DNA of 64,000 nt from Alopecurus myosuroides (GCA_028641055.1 CM054059.1:50353682-50417681); one strand, 5' to 3'. Counted from the first letter of the stretch, positions 47,801 to 59,460 are shown. Made by a program: numbers and translations. The notes: generated by a model from the letters alone, not told the origin.

Positions 47801-50692
47801 TTACGTGTTAATTCCATACGTGCTTCGTTTTTCCGCTGCGTCCACCAAGTCCGTTGTTTCTTTTTGTATTTCTTATGTCATGAGAGTCCACCATACTTTT
47901 ACTTGTCAGCCTCTTTTATCGGTCCTTTTGTGGCCTCCTATTCTCGGTCCTTTTGTGGCCTCCTATTCTTGGTCCTTTTGTGGCCTCCTATTCTCGGTCC
48001 TAGTCCTTTCTATAGGATTTTTGTGGCCTCGTTTTCTTGGTCCTGGTCCTTTCTATGGGATTTTTGTGGCCTCATTTCGCATTGTCATGATCTACGCACA
48101 TTCTTTCGCCGTTGGACTTCTTATGTCGTGGGTTTCTTGTGCTATGATCGTTTCTGGCATGCTCTTCTCTTGATTGAATATCGGTCTCCGTCGGTCTCAT
48201 TGTTCGATCGACTCTATTCGCTCTTCGCTCTGGCTTGACTCTACAGGTTTTGAAGACTCTTCATGCTACAACGACACTGTCAAGACGCGGATTTTGGATT
48301 ATCGTTTTTTTTAGTGTTACACTTCTTCAAATGCAATGCTATTGCATACACTTTGCATTTGGGGGGGGGGGGGGTGGTGTTAAGGAGTATTAGTATAGGT
48401 ATAGGAGTCCAATACGTATTAGTCTAGATTACTTATGCCCCAAGTCATATGTAATATATATATGCCCCATGGGCTATCAATATAGACAAGTTGCCTATTC
48501 ATAACATCGAGAAACATTGGTCTGCCATGTTAAAATTTAATTCTTACCCTGGCCTACCAGATCCATCATCAAGCACCCATCTGATCACTGCACGATGAAA
48601 CTCTGGACGATGTGGGTCTGCTCTTAGAGGATGTGATATACGCGCATGCACCCTATAACAAGTCTGGTCAGTGAAAAATATGAAGAAAAAAAATGATGAA
48701 AGAAAAACTAATAACAAGCATGAGGATAACTACCTTTGCAGATGAGGATTTGACCAACCAGAGACAAGGCGTATTGCAGGAACAACAAAGAGATTGAAGC
48801 AAACCATGCAGCTCACTGGGTTTCCAGGCAAGCCAAAAGCAAGAGCTGTTTTAGATGGCTTTGATGTGTCATTCGATGTGATCTCGGCAAAGGTCAAAGG
48901 CTTCCCTGGTTTCATCCGAATCTATATGCTCACGTACGAAAAAAATCAAAATTATTTGAGGAACTAGTGTCAAGTTCAGGTTCCTTGGCAAACATAACTG
49001 CTTTCAATGGTTATCCAACAGCAAAGAGGGAACTAATCTAACCATAATGTTGAGCATCTTGGTACAGAATACCCCTGAGGGAAGCATTTCTAAGTTACCT
49101 TTTCAAAGTGAATTTTGCCCATTTTTGCCAAGCAAGGTTTGACAAGATCTCTATCACCCATGGAAACACCACCAGAAGTAAGGATTATATCAGCATCAGA
49201 AGATAGAGCTGCATCGAGAAGCTCAACAAGACTTTCTTCAGTGTCTTTTGCAATTCCCAGGTCAACTAGTTTACACTTGTGCTGAATAGCAGCAGCAAGT
49301 AGCATGGCCCGGTTAGAGTCACGAATCTGAAATTTTAGTTTCGAACAGAGAGGTCATGCATTTTAGTAAATACGGAAATGCCAAGAGAGGTAAAGGATAT
49401 GCAGATGTCGAGGAACAGCAGAAATAACCTGACCACGATTGAGAGTGGCAGTGTCTGGCTGAACCAACTCGTCCCCCGTAGAAAATACAGCGATGGTCGG
49501 CCGACGGTATGCCTGCACATGCAAACACAGAATGCTGTATCACACATTTTAATCTAGTATGCTACTCAGTAAGTAACATCAGTGAGAAGATATTCACCTT
49601 GACAGTAGTTATTCCCACGGTTGCAAGTAGCCCAATTTCTGCAGGACCTATAATCTCACCAGACTTGAGCACTACCAAATCTTTCTCTATGTCACATCCC
49701 TGCAAATGTATTTAGAAAGCTAACAAAACCATTTACTAGAAACACTTCAATACAAATGAGCGTGATCAATTTTTACAAAAGAAAGCATCAGTCAGATTAA
49801 TAGAGGGCGCCCAATTGCCCGTAGCACGGTTCACTAATCTTTTTGTAATACGAGTGTTTTTCAGAAACAGTAGTGGTAATCGACATAAATCTGTGCAACA
49901 CTAAATGCATTACAAAGTATAAGCAAGAACGGTATTGTTGCTTCTCTACCTAGATGCAGCTGACATAGCAGCAGGACCTGGAACCATCTACTATAGCTAT
50001 CAATCCATAGTCTCACAGTCAGTGTAGTTGACTAGTAAGACAAGCAAGCAGTAGCAACAGTATCAAAAGATTTCATACATACCACAGGGCGTATATCGTG
50101 GCCCTCAGCTACCCGCACCGAGATCCTGACCCTCTTGGACCCATCGGGGCCGGCAGCGACCACCTCGGTGTCCTCCACCTGCACGACGGCATCCGCGCCG
50201 TCCGGGATCGGCCCTGCCCAATACAAAAGCCGCAGCCGCATCAGCTCACCCAAATCCGCACGAACGCGACACCGGGGAGAGGCAGAGAGAGCGTAGTATT
50301 AGTCACCGCACCTCCGGTCGTGACGTACGCGACGTTGCCGGGGGCGACGACCACGCCGAGCGCGTCGTCGCCGGCCCTGGCCTCCGCGACGACCGGGTAC
50401 TCCCCGGGCCCGTCGGAGGCCACCACCGCGTACCCATCCTGCGCAGGCAAACCGGATCGTTATCTTATCTGCCGTGACGGCGCAGCGAGGGGAGAGGGAG
50501 GGGAAGGGCTGACTGACAGTTAGAGGTACGGACCTTGACGGAGGCGCTGAAGGGGGGCAGGGGGTCGGGCGCGCGGGCGTCCTGGGCGAGGACGAGGCCG
50601 AGCGCGTCGAGAAGCGGCACGGCCGACGGGGCGGCGGCGCGGGCCGCTGCGGCGGACAGCACGGCCGCCAGCGCCTCCTCCACCTGCAGCAT
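44814..50692 (-). CDS. CNX1: Molybdenum cofactor biosynthesis protein CNX1 (molybdenum insertase)
   Basis: Thirteen exons on the minus strand, all with GT-AG borders and in frame: 50692-50534, 50438-50312, 50213-50083, 49699-49598, 49512-49429, 49326-49099, 48921-48734, 48652-48548, 46937-46614, 45719-45562, 45450-45344, 45163-45107, 45023-44814; 1980 nt, 659 residues (Arabidopsis CNX1 is about 670). The N-terminal E domain (MoeA-like, about 1-440) shows [51 protein letters not shown] (252-261) and GLPGNPVSC (307-315). The C-terminal G domain (MogA-like, from about 460) shows [31 protein letters not shown] and [18 protein letters not shown], ending in a CSC tail. In the known family the G domain adenylates molybdopterin and the E domain inserts molybdate, giving active cofactor for nitrate reductase, aldehyde and xanthine oxidases and sulfite oxidase. 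All the E and G motifs I checked are present, so it looks functional. Confidence 0.95.
45833..46525. repeat. ~180-bp tandem repeat, about four copies, in a CNX1 intron
   Basis: Units start at GAGGCC(TA/CA) at 45833, 46013, 46193 and 46342, giving spacings of 180, 180 and 149 bp, and the fourth copy runs to about 46525. Shared blocks are AAATGTAGAGTCGTTACTG, AATAAACAGT, AAGAGTGACCCA and AAAGAGGTGTATCAGGATGC. The third copy has an internal deletion of about 30 bp. It fills most of the 894-bp intron between exons 9 and 10. Confidence 0.9.
46989..46993. repeat. Target site duplication, left copy (TCGAG)
   Basis: TCGAG immediately before the LTR at 46994, repeated at 48507-48511 after the second LTR. 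Confidence 0.9.
47123..47134 (+). promoter_or_regulatory. Primer binding site, tRNA-iMet type
   Basis: TGGTATCAGAGC directly after the left 129-bp LTR. Confidence 0.9.
47931..48075 (+). repeat. Tandem TGGCCTCCTATTCT-type repeats inside the small element
   Basis: Three near-exact copies of GGTCCTTTTGTGGCCTCCTA with TTCTCGG or TTCTTGG linkers (about 24 bp each) are followed by two longer variants containing CCTTTCTAT(A/G)GGATTTTTG. This is a local minisatellite within the non-coding core. Confidence 0.75.
48361..48377 (+). promoter_or_regulatory. Polypurine tract (G14 run) of the small element
   Basis: Fourteen G residues followed by TGG lie immediately before the right LTR at 48378. The exact run length may be affected by sequencing or assembly. 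Confidence 0.7.
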
Positions 50693-50923
50693 TTTTTTCC
50701 TCTGGACTCGCCGGTTATCTTGGGGCGGCGGCGCGTGTTTGTACCTGCCCCTGTATGCTAGCCGAATTCAACCAGACAGCCGAGCCACCCCTGCCACGTG
50801 CGCCTGAGCCCGTGACGACGGCGTTTACTTTGGGTGGGCTGAGGCCACATGGCGAGACGAGACGGGACGGGCCACGCGGCCAGGCCGGCTCGCGCTTGAA
50901 TATTCACGCGTCAAAATCGTGTT
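50693..50923 (-). promoter_or_regulatory. CNX1 proximal promoter/5' leader, cut short by a Helitron
   Basis: Only about 230 bp separate the CNX1 ATG from the predicted Helitron edge. The segment is GC-rich and contains a palindromic CACGTG (G-box core) at 50795-50800, about 103 bp upstream of the ATG. I see no clear TATA box. Any upstream elements must now come from Helitron DNA or have been displaced by 8.5 kb. Confidence 0.45.
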
Positions 50924-51186
50924 TCTTCTCTACCCCTAATAAAACACCAAACATGAGTTCTCCTAAATCCACCCAGCAAAAAATACACCCAAAAATTACC
51001 AGCACTTCCTCCCCACGAAAAGCACTGCTTTAGCCCCACCATCAGGCCTTACGTGTGCACGTACCAATTTACAACGACTGAACGTGTTTCACCTCTAGCT
51101 CCCCCGCAAAGGAGTTTTTTTTTGGAAGTGCACGACCCACGTTCGTAACCCCTCACCGAAACAGAAAAAGAAACATAAACCTACAC

Positions 51187-51760
51187 TTGCCAACTCCCAC
51201 TTTGACGACGCGCTCGCCGCCCGACGTGACACAAGGTCTCCAGCACGTCCACTCGCCCCGGCATCGGCACCTTCCTTCAACGGCGCGCTTGCCGCCCGGC
51301 AGCCGTGAGGATTCCGTCCTGGACGACGCCCAGAACGGCGGGCACCATCGGTTTCTCGCTGGGACTCCTAACCCAACAGCACCTTTCGTCGCGCTTGCCG
51401 TCAGCAGCCACGAGTACTCCGACCTGGACGACGCCCACGACGATGGGCACCATCGTCTTCTCGCTGCGACGCCTAACCTAATAGCACATTTCGGCTCCTC
51501 GACGACGCGGCGCCCTCGCAGTCCGGCATCACCATCGTGTTGCTGGGCGGCATCCTAAACTCCCGACACCGCGCCATCAAGCCGGCCTTCACGCGCCCTT
51601 ACAGCCCGCCAGCAATGGAAGACCTGGTACAGCGACGCCCTCACCATTAGGCAGCAGGAGGTGTCCTGAACGGTGCCCTCATAGTCCGGCAGCACCATCC
51701 CTGTTGCTGGACATCATCCCGAACTCCCAACACCACACCATCAAGTCGGCGGCCGTCAGC
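51187..51760. repeat. GC-rich imperfect repeats in the 5' part of the Helitron
   Basis: Two similar blocks begin GACGACGCCC(A/C) near 51325 and 51430 (each followed by GGGCACCATCG). A second pair, CCCTC(G/A)(C/T)AGTCCGGCA, occurs at 51513 and 51676 (163 bp apart). A 123-codon ORF (51187-51558) reads through but looks like a by-product of composition. It could be a captured and decayed gene piece; I cannot identify it. Confidence 0.45.
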
Positions 51761-52740
51761 TCCTCTCAAAATTGGGTACAAGTTACTTTTCCTCCTACTA
51801 TCAATCTTCCAAAAAATTTAGATTGTGTTACGAAGTTTTAAACCATTGACAGATAAAAAAAAACAAATTAAAAGGTCATGTGCATCAGGTGCCGTTTATA
51901 TCAGGTGTCACATGAAAATCTAGGGAGTAAAAAATATATTGATACCAATTGTTTTGTCAATCTGGTCCCAGTCCCCGAAGTCCAGTCTCTACATTTTGAA
52001 ATTTCCTTTGCAGGCTAGATAGCTCAGTTTATTTTAATAGTTGTACTGTACTGGGCAAGCACCCATGTCTTCAACAAACTACAGTAAAGAAACAACAAAT
52101 CTCTATAGTAGTCCAGTTTCCCAGGACGTTAGTCAAATGTGCAAGGGCTGAAACTTTTGCTCGGTCCTGGATTTGAACTAAGAGAAAACAAATCCCTTTA
52201 TCTAACTTTTGTACATGCTATTAGCATATAACCAGCAGTCAGCACTCAGCAGATCAAAACTCTATTTTCCAATTGGACATAGGTACATGCCTTAGTGACT
52301 TATTAGTAGCAACATAATCACATATAATCATGGTGGTAAAATCTGTGCCTTTTCAAACTATAGCTACTGTAAATATAAACAGCAAAATATTATGAGAAGA
52401 TTCGAGAGGCGGGGAAGATTCACTTACCAAGAGGGCAGGGAGATGACCAATCGTTCAAAAAAATATGATGACCAGACACGCCATCAAGCCGTAGTAAGAA
52501 GAATCTTTTTTTCCTTTAATTTAATCAGAGCAGCCAAAGTTTCGTAGTTTCGTCAGCTGGAATTTCCTCCGCAATCTCTTACAATTGCACACAATAACCC
52601 ATTGACATTGGGCGGTAACTTGAACCAGTGGCGAAACTGCAAACATCAAGATTATAACTATGATAATATACTTGTGCTAGAAGATTTTTTATATGATGGT
52701 GTTGTTCATGTTTTTTGGAGATTACTGACACGAATATTCA
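51761..52740. other. Non-coding Helitron 5' region
   Basis: AT-rich sequence between the GC-rich repeats and the first recognisable Helitron coding. I see no gene or repeat here. Confidence 0.4.
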
Positions 52741-52755
52741 CAGCAAGGTTACGAC

Positions 52756-55700
52756 ATGACATCTCCGAATGGCGAAGAGATGTCATCTACCAATAGCGCA
52801 AGTGCGCGCACTCCATTTTCTCCCAATGGCGTGGGTGCGCGCACTGCATTTTTTCCCAATGGCGCGGGTTCTCGCACACCATTTCATGATATAAGTAACA
52901 TCCAATCACTGGGTAACTATCATAAACCGCTCCCTGTCTTTTAGGAATAATTAACACTGCTATTTCTGACGTGCTAATTTACGGAGTGTATCTATACAGA
53001 CCCTAAAGAATTGAAGAGGCAGAGGAACCGAGAATATTATGCATGAAATAAAGATTCTATTCTCAAAAAACGTCGTCAAGCCAAAGAAAATCAAGTGGCT
53101 TCAGCATCAATCCTTAATGACGAGCAAAATGTACCACATACACCCCTAGCCATGTCCATGGATATGAGCGTCCAGGAAAATGAAACCCAAACACCAGTGT
53201 TCATCAGTGTAGACCCGAAAGAAAGAAGAAGGCAAAGTGACAGGGAGCATTATGCACTAAATAGGGATGTGATACTAAGCCGACAACGTGAATCCCGTGA
53301 GCAGAAAAAGGCGGGACTGACATCCTGAACGTCGTTAACACGACACCAGCTACGGGACAATTAGGTGTCACCCAACTACAAAAAATATCTATTGCAGGCG
53401 GTGTTGCACCATGAAATATTGGATTGCATTTTGTTAGCTTGCAAAAAAATACAAATACCAGAACTAATGTGGTATCTCTATTTTCTTTTCTTGCAGACTT
53501 ACCAAATATACCAAATTCATCTCGATCATATGAACTCAAGCCCCATGACAAGGAGAATAATATGACATACGACGATGAATCCAATTGGCTTCACAGGAAT
53601 GATGCCTATCAACAAATTGCAGGACGAATAACAGTTGTTCCTATGCCAGTTGGTCATAAAACGCAAACAAGTTTCACCATCATAAGAGATAATTCACAAG
53701 GTACTATCAGAGAGCGTTGTATAGTGTTCCAAACATATTCCTATTATTCAGCTTCCATCAGACATTTATTGTCATTGCAACGCATAACATGGCCAATGAC
53801 ACAAATGTCAGGAGTTGAGGTACCCCAACTCAACATAATACCTAACCCAGACTGCACAATTGAAGATGATGGTTAGTTCCTCAGCGAATTTAAAATGCAA
53901 AGTTACGGTCTATGTTTATTTGACTATGATCTGGGTTCTCTTTCTTGTATACTCAGGTATACAACCATTATTTGGCTCCAATCAACCTCAAACGACCCCA
54001 GCTAATATGAATAAACAAGGAATGGAACCGTCTCCATATGCTGCTCAAAACAATCAAATTCCGCATAGTATTTTTAATGAACAGCTAGATGATCCATATG
54101 GAATATTTGAGCCATTTGTTCAACAAACCAATTTAGAAGGTACATTTACATATTGCCAAACATATTTCAAGTTCTTTATCCATAATTTTTTAATATAATC
54201 AATTGTGGTTAGATTTTACCAAACTATTTCCTATACTAGACTCCTTGGAGCAATTGGAACATGATGATGATGCATACCACGAGCCTGATGAAGAAGTTAG
54301 GATGTTTGCCCAACCAGGTACATTATTGGTACCAATTTTGTAATGCAAAATATAAAAAGTTGTGCTATGTGCAATTTTTAAATGGAAATGTCCATTCTAC
54401 TCCAGATGTTGATTTTCAAACCGTAGGAGTGGAGCGACAACATGCTGATGGAACTCCCAACAATGATGCTCATGACAGGGTTTACATGAACATATCGAAA
54501 TATCACCATGTCCTTAAAAAGGTTATGGAATGCCGCCACTGTGGAGCGCTGCGATTTCAATACGAGGGGCCTGCATTTTGTTGTAGAAAGGGGAAAGTGA
54601 GTGTATTTACTCCCGACGTAAATGAAGAGTTGAAACGGTTTTTTTACAAGTCAAGAGGATGAGGATGCTAAATATTTTAGAGAGAATATACGGTATTTCA
54701 ACTCTCACTTCTCATTCACAAGTCTTGGAGTCACCCTTGATCGTCGAGTGAGCACTGCGGCTGGAATCGGAGTTTACACATTTCGTGCATGTGGGAGGTT
54801 GTACCACGCTCTTGAGCATCTATTGGCTGCTGATAATGGCCCTCGACATTTGCAGCTATATATTTACGATACAGATGACAACCTGATTCATAGGGTTAAG
54901 AGGTCTCCAAATCTCAGGCTAGATCTCACACGAAAGATTCTGTCAATACTAGAGCAGAACCCTTATGCTCAAGTTTTTAAGAGCCTTGGTGCTGTTGAGA
55001 ATCCAGATGAATATAGGATCTCACTAAACACAGATATCAAGCTGGATCAAAGAAGGTATAATACACCAACTACTTCTGAGGTGGCAGTTATATGGGTTGA
55101 AGGGAGTGACCCTGAAAATACATTTGATAGGAGTGTTGTCGTTTATGGAAAAGGAGACCGTCCCCTTTAGATTAGTGCATACTATGAGTGCTACGACCCT
55201 TTTCCATATCCACTATTCTTCCCACGCGGGGAGACAGGTCGGAATCGTCGGATGCCATACATTGAGCCCCCTGGTGAAATGCCACATGACTTAGTGGATA
55301 GTTTTGCGCAACAAGGAGACCAATCCTCTCATTTTCGGCCAGGTCTGATGTTCATCATTGCTTTTTGTACTTATTAGTTTAGATAAAACTAAGACATGTA
55401 TCCATCTTTTGACATGGCAATATGATTATATAGAACAAGTTGGTCATACCACACGACATGAAGACCAGACCACCACAAGACATGAAGACCAGACCACTAA
55501 CATCCAAGGAGGTATTGGGTGTCATTGATGTTCTGTAAATTTCTTATGATTCTAGCATGCATGTATTAATGTTTTCATCAACTTTTAGATGACAACGAGG
55601 ATAACCCAAATGACGATTTTGGTGACGATGATATGACTGGAACACAATCCAGGAATTTTGTGAGCAAGAGAGTACTACTGCTTCAAGCTACAGATCCGGA

Positions 55701-55844
55701 AAAAGCTTTTCAACATCATCTTGTTCGGGGGGGCGCCTTTTCCAACAGTGGGCCGTTGACATGTACATAAAGATTGAGACAATGAGGCTTGACTGGTACT
55801 CAAAGCCAAAAAATCAGAAAGTTATTCGCGCAGACATGTACCAG
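52756..55844 (+). pseudogene. Helitron Rep/helicase N-terminal region, decayed
   Basis: Exon-like pieces in several frames: 52756-52890 (MTSPNGEEMSSTNS, then a three-fold repeat around (R)TPFSPNG), 53010-53328 (KELKRQRNREYYA, KERRRQSDREHYALNRDV, two similar basic motifs), 53500-53876, 53955-54140, 54240-54320 and 54405-55345. The last holds the zinc-binding segment CRHCGALRFQYEGPAFCCRKG and the Helitron-like N-terminal domain (FRACGRLYHALEHLLA, LRLDLTRKILSILEQNPYAQ, YNTPTTSEVAVIWVEG). Damage is visible: a frameshift near 54643, a stop at 55168-55170 and another frameshift near 55730. The piece ends at a splice-like donor at 55845 after the motif RADMYQ. Confidence 0.75.
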
Positions 55845-55930
55845 GTGAAAGATCATCTTCTGTTTTGATAATTAAATGACAACATACCTATTGGACTAAT
55901 GATCATTTGTTATTCATGAAAATGCCCAGG

Positions 55931-57170
55931 TTCATCAAGTATACATTCTCTATGGGATACAATTTTGTTTGGAATGAAAAGAGCTCAAAATGACAAAGCT
56001 GGGAAAGTGTTTTTGTATGCAGCAGAGAAAAAACCACCGGAGCCTCCGCCCCAGCCTTTTTCCAGCACAGCTCAAGCGCTGGGCTCCGGTGTGGGCGCTC
56101 GGGAGGAGAAGAGCAGAGGCCAGGGCGGAGCCTCCGGTGGACATCCGGTGGGCGGAGGCTCCGGTAAAACCACCGGAGCCTCCGCTGGCTCCACCACCCC
56201 ACTAGGAGGCTGGCCTCCGGTGGCGCCTCCGCCAAAATAGCGTTCGGGTGGATAAGAGCGGAGGCCCGAGCGGAGCCTCCGGTGACCTCCGGCGGGCGGA
56301 GCCTCTGCCAAAACCACCGGAGCCTCCGCCCCGCAGGATACAACGCGAAGGGGAAATGGATTGCGATGCTGCGCACATATGAAGACCACCAGAGCCTCCG
56401 GTAAAACCACCGGAGCCTCCAGTGCTGCGGGATCTGCTCAACGACCACTTTGGGAGGGGCTATAAATACCCCTTCCCCTACCTCATAAATGCCAAGCTTT
56501 TCCCATTCTCTCTCCTAGCCATTAATGAAAGCTTCAACCTCCTAGATCTCCCTCTCCAACCACCCAAACACTCCGAAACTTTGTGGAGAGCTAGAGGAGA
56601 CCTAGATCCGTGATTCCCCCAAAGGAATTGCAAATCCATCCACCACATCCTAGTAGATCTCGAATCCTACTTGAGGCCTAGAAACCTTAGTAGATCTTGT
56701 GCTTGTTGCTTCCACCTTGTTGCAAGAAGCTTCGGATTGCTTGAGAGCCTCCATCCATCTTGTGGAGTGACCTCGAGCTCGTGTAAGGGTTTGGTCAACG
56801 CCTTCAAGTCGACCTTATAGTGGAAACGAGAATCTCCCTCACCGGAGAAGCTCAAGGAGAATAAGGTGTGCACAACTGTGCTATTGAGGAGAGCCTAGGT
56901 GGCTCCCCTCCTCTCCAACGTAGACGTACTTCTCTTGAGAAGGAACTATGGGAAACATATCCTTATCTCCTTGTTTACACTTGTGGTTTATCTTGTTGCC
57001 TTTCGTTTTACTTCCGTTGCGTATATTATCTTGTATCACTTAGGTTGCTCACCTATCTGCATATCTAGAGAACCTTACTTTATCTTGCTTAGCCATAATT
57101 AAAAGAAAAAGAAGAAAAATTGGTAGTCAACCTATTCACCCCCCCTCTAGTTGACCATAGTGCACTTTCA
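55931..57170 (-). mobile_element. 1.24-kb LTR-like insertion in the Helitron intron
   Basis: Flanked by CCAGG at 55926-55930 and 57171-57175, which look like a 5-bp target duplication. On the minus strand it starts TGAAAGTGCACTATGG and continues with CAACTAGAGGGGGGG, an opening I associate with grass LTR-type repeats. Its left half (56030-56440) is packed with inverted and direct copies of CCGGAGCCTCCG. A TATAAATA at 56461 on the plus strand follows. No coding region is accepted, although overlapping ORFs of up to 181 codons arise from the CCGGAG repeats. It could be a solo LTR or an unclassified element; class not settled. Confidence 0.45.
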
Positions 57171-57267
57171 CCAGGTACGTTGCTTGTGTTATTCTAATAC
57201 ATTGTATATGTTTCTTTGCTAAAACATTGTTGTATACTAATTGGCGGGATCTATTGGTTTATCATAG

Positions 57268-58612
57268 GGTCTTGTTGACACCATAATTGCTGTCGAGTCA
57301 CGCGGTGATCGGATTGCCAAGAGAATTGTGCTTCCACGTACATTTCCCGGTGGTGACCGTGACATGCGGCGTAGGTTCTTGGATGCAATGGCAATAGTAC
57401 AACGGTGGGGCAAACCGGATTACTTTATCACGATGACTTGCAAACCTTATGGGAGGAGATATAAAGGAATTGTTGCCTGGGCAACTTCCACAAGACCGTC
57501 CAGACCTGGTCGCAAGAGTATATAGAGCTAAACAGCGAGATATGATGGACCTACTGATTAAACATAAGTATTTCGGAGAAGTCGCAGCTTATGTACATGT
57601 CACAGAGTTTCAGAAACGAGGTCTCCCGCATGAGCATATCCTTCTAATCATGAAAGCAAATAGCAAGTTAAAGACCCCAAATGACTATGATCGGATGATA
57701 AGCACAGAGATACCTGACAAAGAAAAACACTCTCTTCTCCATGATCTGGTCGTCAAACACATGTTGCACGGACCATGTGGAGAGTTGCGGAAAAGTTTTC
57801 CTTGCATGATTGACATGAAGTGTCGGTTTAATTACCCTCGACAATTTTGCGATGCTACGCAACAAGGGATAGACACATATCCCATATATAGAAGGAGAGA
57901 CCATGGGCGTCAAGTCAGGATTAGGGGAGCAAATTTGGACAATAGATGGGTGGTCCCTTACAACCCATTTCTGCTGGTGCGACACAACTGTCACATCAAT
58001 GTTGAAGCATGATCGAGCATCAAGGCTGCCAAGTACCTGTTCAAGTACATTTACAAAGAGCACGATAAAACATTATTTGCATGCGAGCAAGATATAATCA
58101 ATGATGGGGGAATCATCAATGAAATTCGACAATATAGGGATGCACGCTATATATCTCCTCCGGAGGCTATTTACATAATTTTTGGTTTTAAGATGTTCGG
58201 TGTCAGTCCATCTGTGTTGCAGCTTCAGCTTCATTTGCCAAACATGCATACAGTCGCATTTAAGGCGGATGCAAATCTGACAGATGTTGTCGCTCGGCCA
58301 TCTTCTTCCAAATCCATGCTTACCGAGTACTTTGAGATGAACCGAAAGTTTCCGGCGGCGCGGAAATGGTTGTATAGAGATTTTCCAGAACATTATAGAT
58401 GGATAGCAGGAGATAAGAAGTGGCAGAATAGAAGAAACAAGAGATCCCAGATAGGAAGACTTGTGTATGCACATCCAGGAGAGAGGTACTACTTGCGTGT
58501 GCTACTAAGTCATGTCCGAGGTGCCACTTCATTTGATGATTTAAAAACAGTAAATGGAAAGCCGTGCAATTCTTTTAGAGAGGCGTGTGAGCACTTAGGC
58601 CTCATTAAGGTC
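57268..58612 (+). pseudogene. Helitron Rep (HUH) domain, broken
   Basis: Starts at a splice-like acceptor (GLVDTIIAVESRGDRIAKR) and carries the Rep nuclease signature: KPDYFITMTCKP, then FQKRGLPHEHILL with the two-His HUH-type motif, and KYLFKYIYKEHDK with the catalytic Tyr/Lys motif. In Helitrons this domain nicks and joins DNA for rolling-circle transposition. Damage: a frameshift near 57445 and a stop at about 58012 (TGA where the family has a Cys codon before SSIKAAKYLFKY). It continues (PPEAIYIIFGF, LTEYFEMNRKFP, YYLRVLLSHVRGATSFDDL, FREACEHLGLI) to about 58612. The Pif1-type helicase that should follow is absent. Confidence 0.85.
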
Positions 58613-59093
58613 ATTGATTTATTATTTTTAAACATTTTATTACAGATTTTCGTGCCTTATGATATTCTTGGCATATACATATTGTTTGTGTTGGATCTAA
58701 AGAAAAAACTTATCTATATTTTGGACCCGCTTCCGAGACCGACTTGGGGGGTGCACATATTAAAAAAATATGGAAATTTGCAATAAGATAAACCTTGCAA
58801 TTAGACTGGCAAATCCTGAATGGAATGACGACATCTCCAAATGGGGATTGTTGTTCCAACAAACTCGCACCGGTATGGAGCTTTTCACTTGAATTTAACC
58901 TTACCTGATTTGTTCAAAGCTCAATGTGAAATTTCATATGTATGCAGTGCTTTGTCTGGGTATTTAGTTTTTCATCTAATGCACACATGGTACGATGAAG
59001 CACCATTTTTTCCTATACCCACGGTGAATATTCTTAACCATGTTCAATTTCTACACTTTAAACATAAAACTTTATATGATAATTTTTTTAAAT
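58613..59093 (+). pseudogene. Ulp1-like (C48) cysteine peptidase fragment inside the Helitron
   Basis: Directly after the truncated Rep coding the frame reads IFVPYDILGIYILFVLDLKK, then LIYILDPLPRPTW, then in shifted frames NLAIRLANPEWNDDISKW and SALSGYLVFHLMHTWYDE. These resemble the catalytic-region layout of Ulp1-family proteins abundant in grass transposons (hydrophobic VLDLKKK...YILDP, later W-rich blocks and SGYLV...M..W). The expected catalytic His is not seen at the Y-D-I-L-G-I position, and several stops interrupt it, so it is non-functional. Whether it was captured by the Helitron or is a separate insertion is unclear. Confidence 0.5.
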
Positions 59094-59460
59094 AATGCAT
59101 ATGTAGGATGGTATGGAGTTAAAAAAACAATCTTTTGGTACATATTCTGAAGTATCAAGACAATGAGGCGATAAACAATATTCCTGCCTTCGAACGAGTA
59201 ATTATTAACCGCATAAAGAGATGTATCTTCATGAAATAAAATAGCAGATGATGTTATGTTACTTATAATTTGATTCTTTTATTTATCGTTTTGAACTGGT
59301 GTTGAGTTGTAATTTTTATCCAAGTTATACCTATTATTTCATGTTTTGTGGATTTTAAATGATACATGTGTATGCCTTGCATGTTGTTCTTCATCATTAT
59401 ACATTTTGGTCATGAAATCATTCCGTGTTAACAAATAAAACTAACATTATATTTTGAAGA

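Larger units (their letters stand above)
46994..48506 (+). mobile_element. Small non-autonomous copia-type LTR element in CNX1 intron 8
   Basis: Two 129-bp LTRs (46994-47122 and 48378-48506) read as identical, starting TGTTAAGGAGTATTAG and ending CCTATTCATAACA. A tRNA-iMet primer site (TGGTATCAGAGC, 47123-47134) touches the left LTR, a G-rich tract lies before the right LTR, and TCGAG duplications flank the whole. The 1255-bp core has no gag or pol. Its ORFs (up to 177 codons) are simple-composition readings. The direct LTR-PBS contact is typical of Ty1/copia. Inserted antisense to CNX1, it expanded an intron that would otherwise be about 90 bp. Confidence 0.92.

Noticed and set aside
55903..56448. 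181-codon minus ORF in the Helitron intron
   Set aside because: It is a reading of CCGGAG repeats (Trp/Arg/Leu-rich in one frame, Pro/Ala-rich in the other) inside a mobile insertion.
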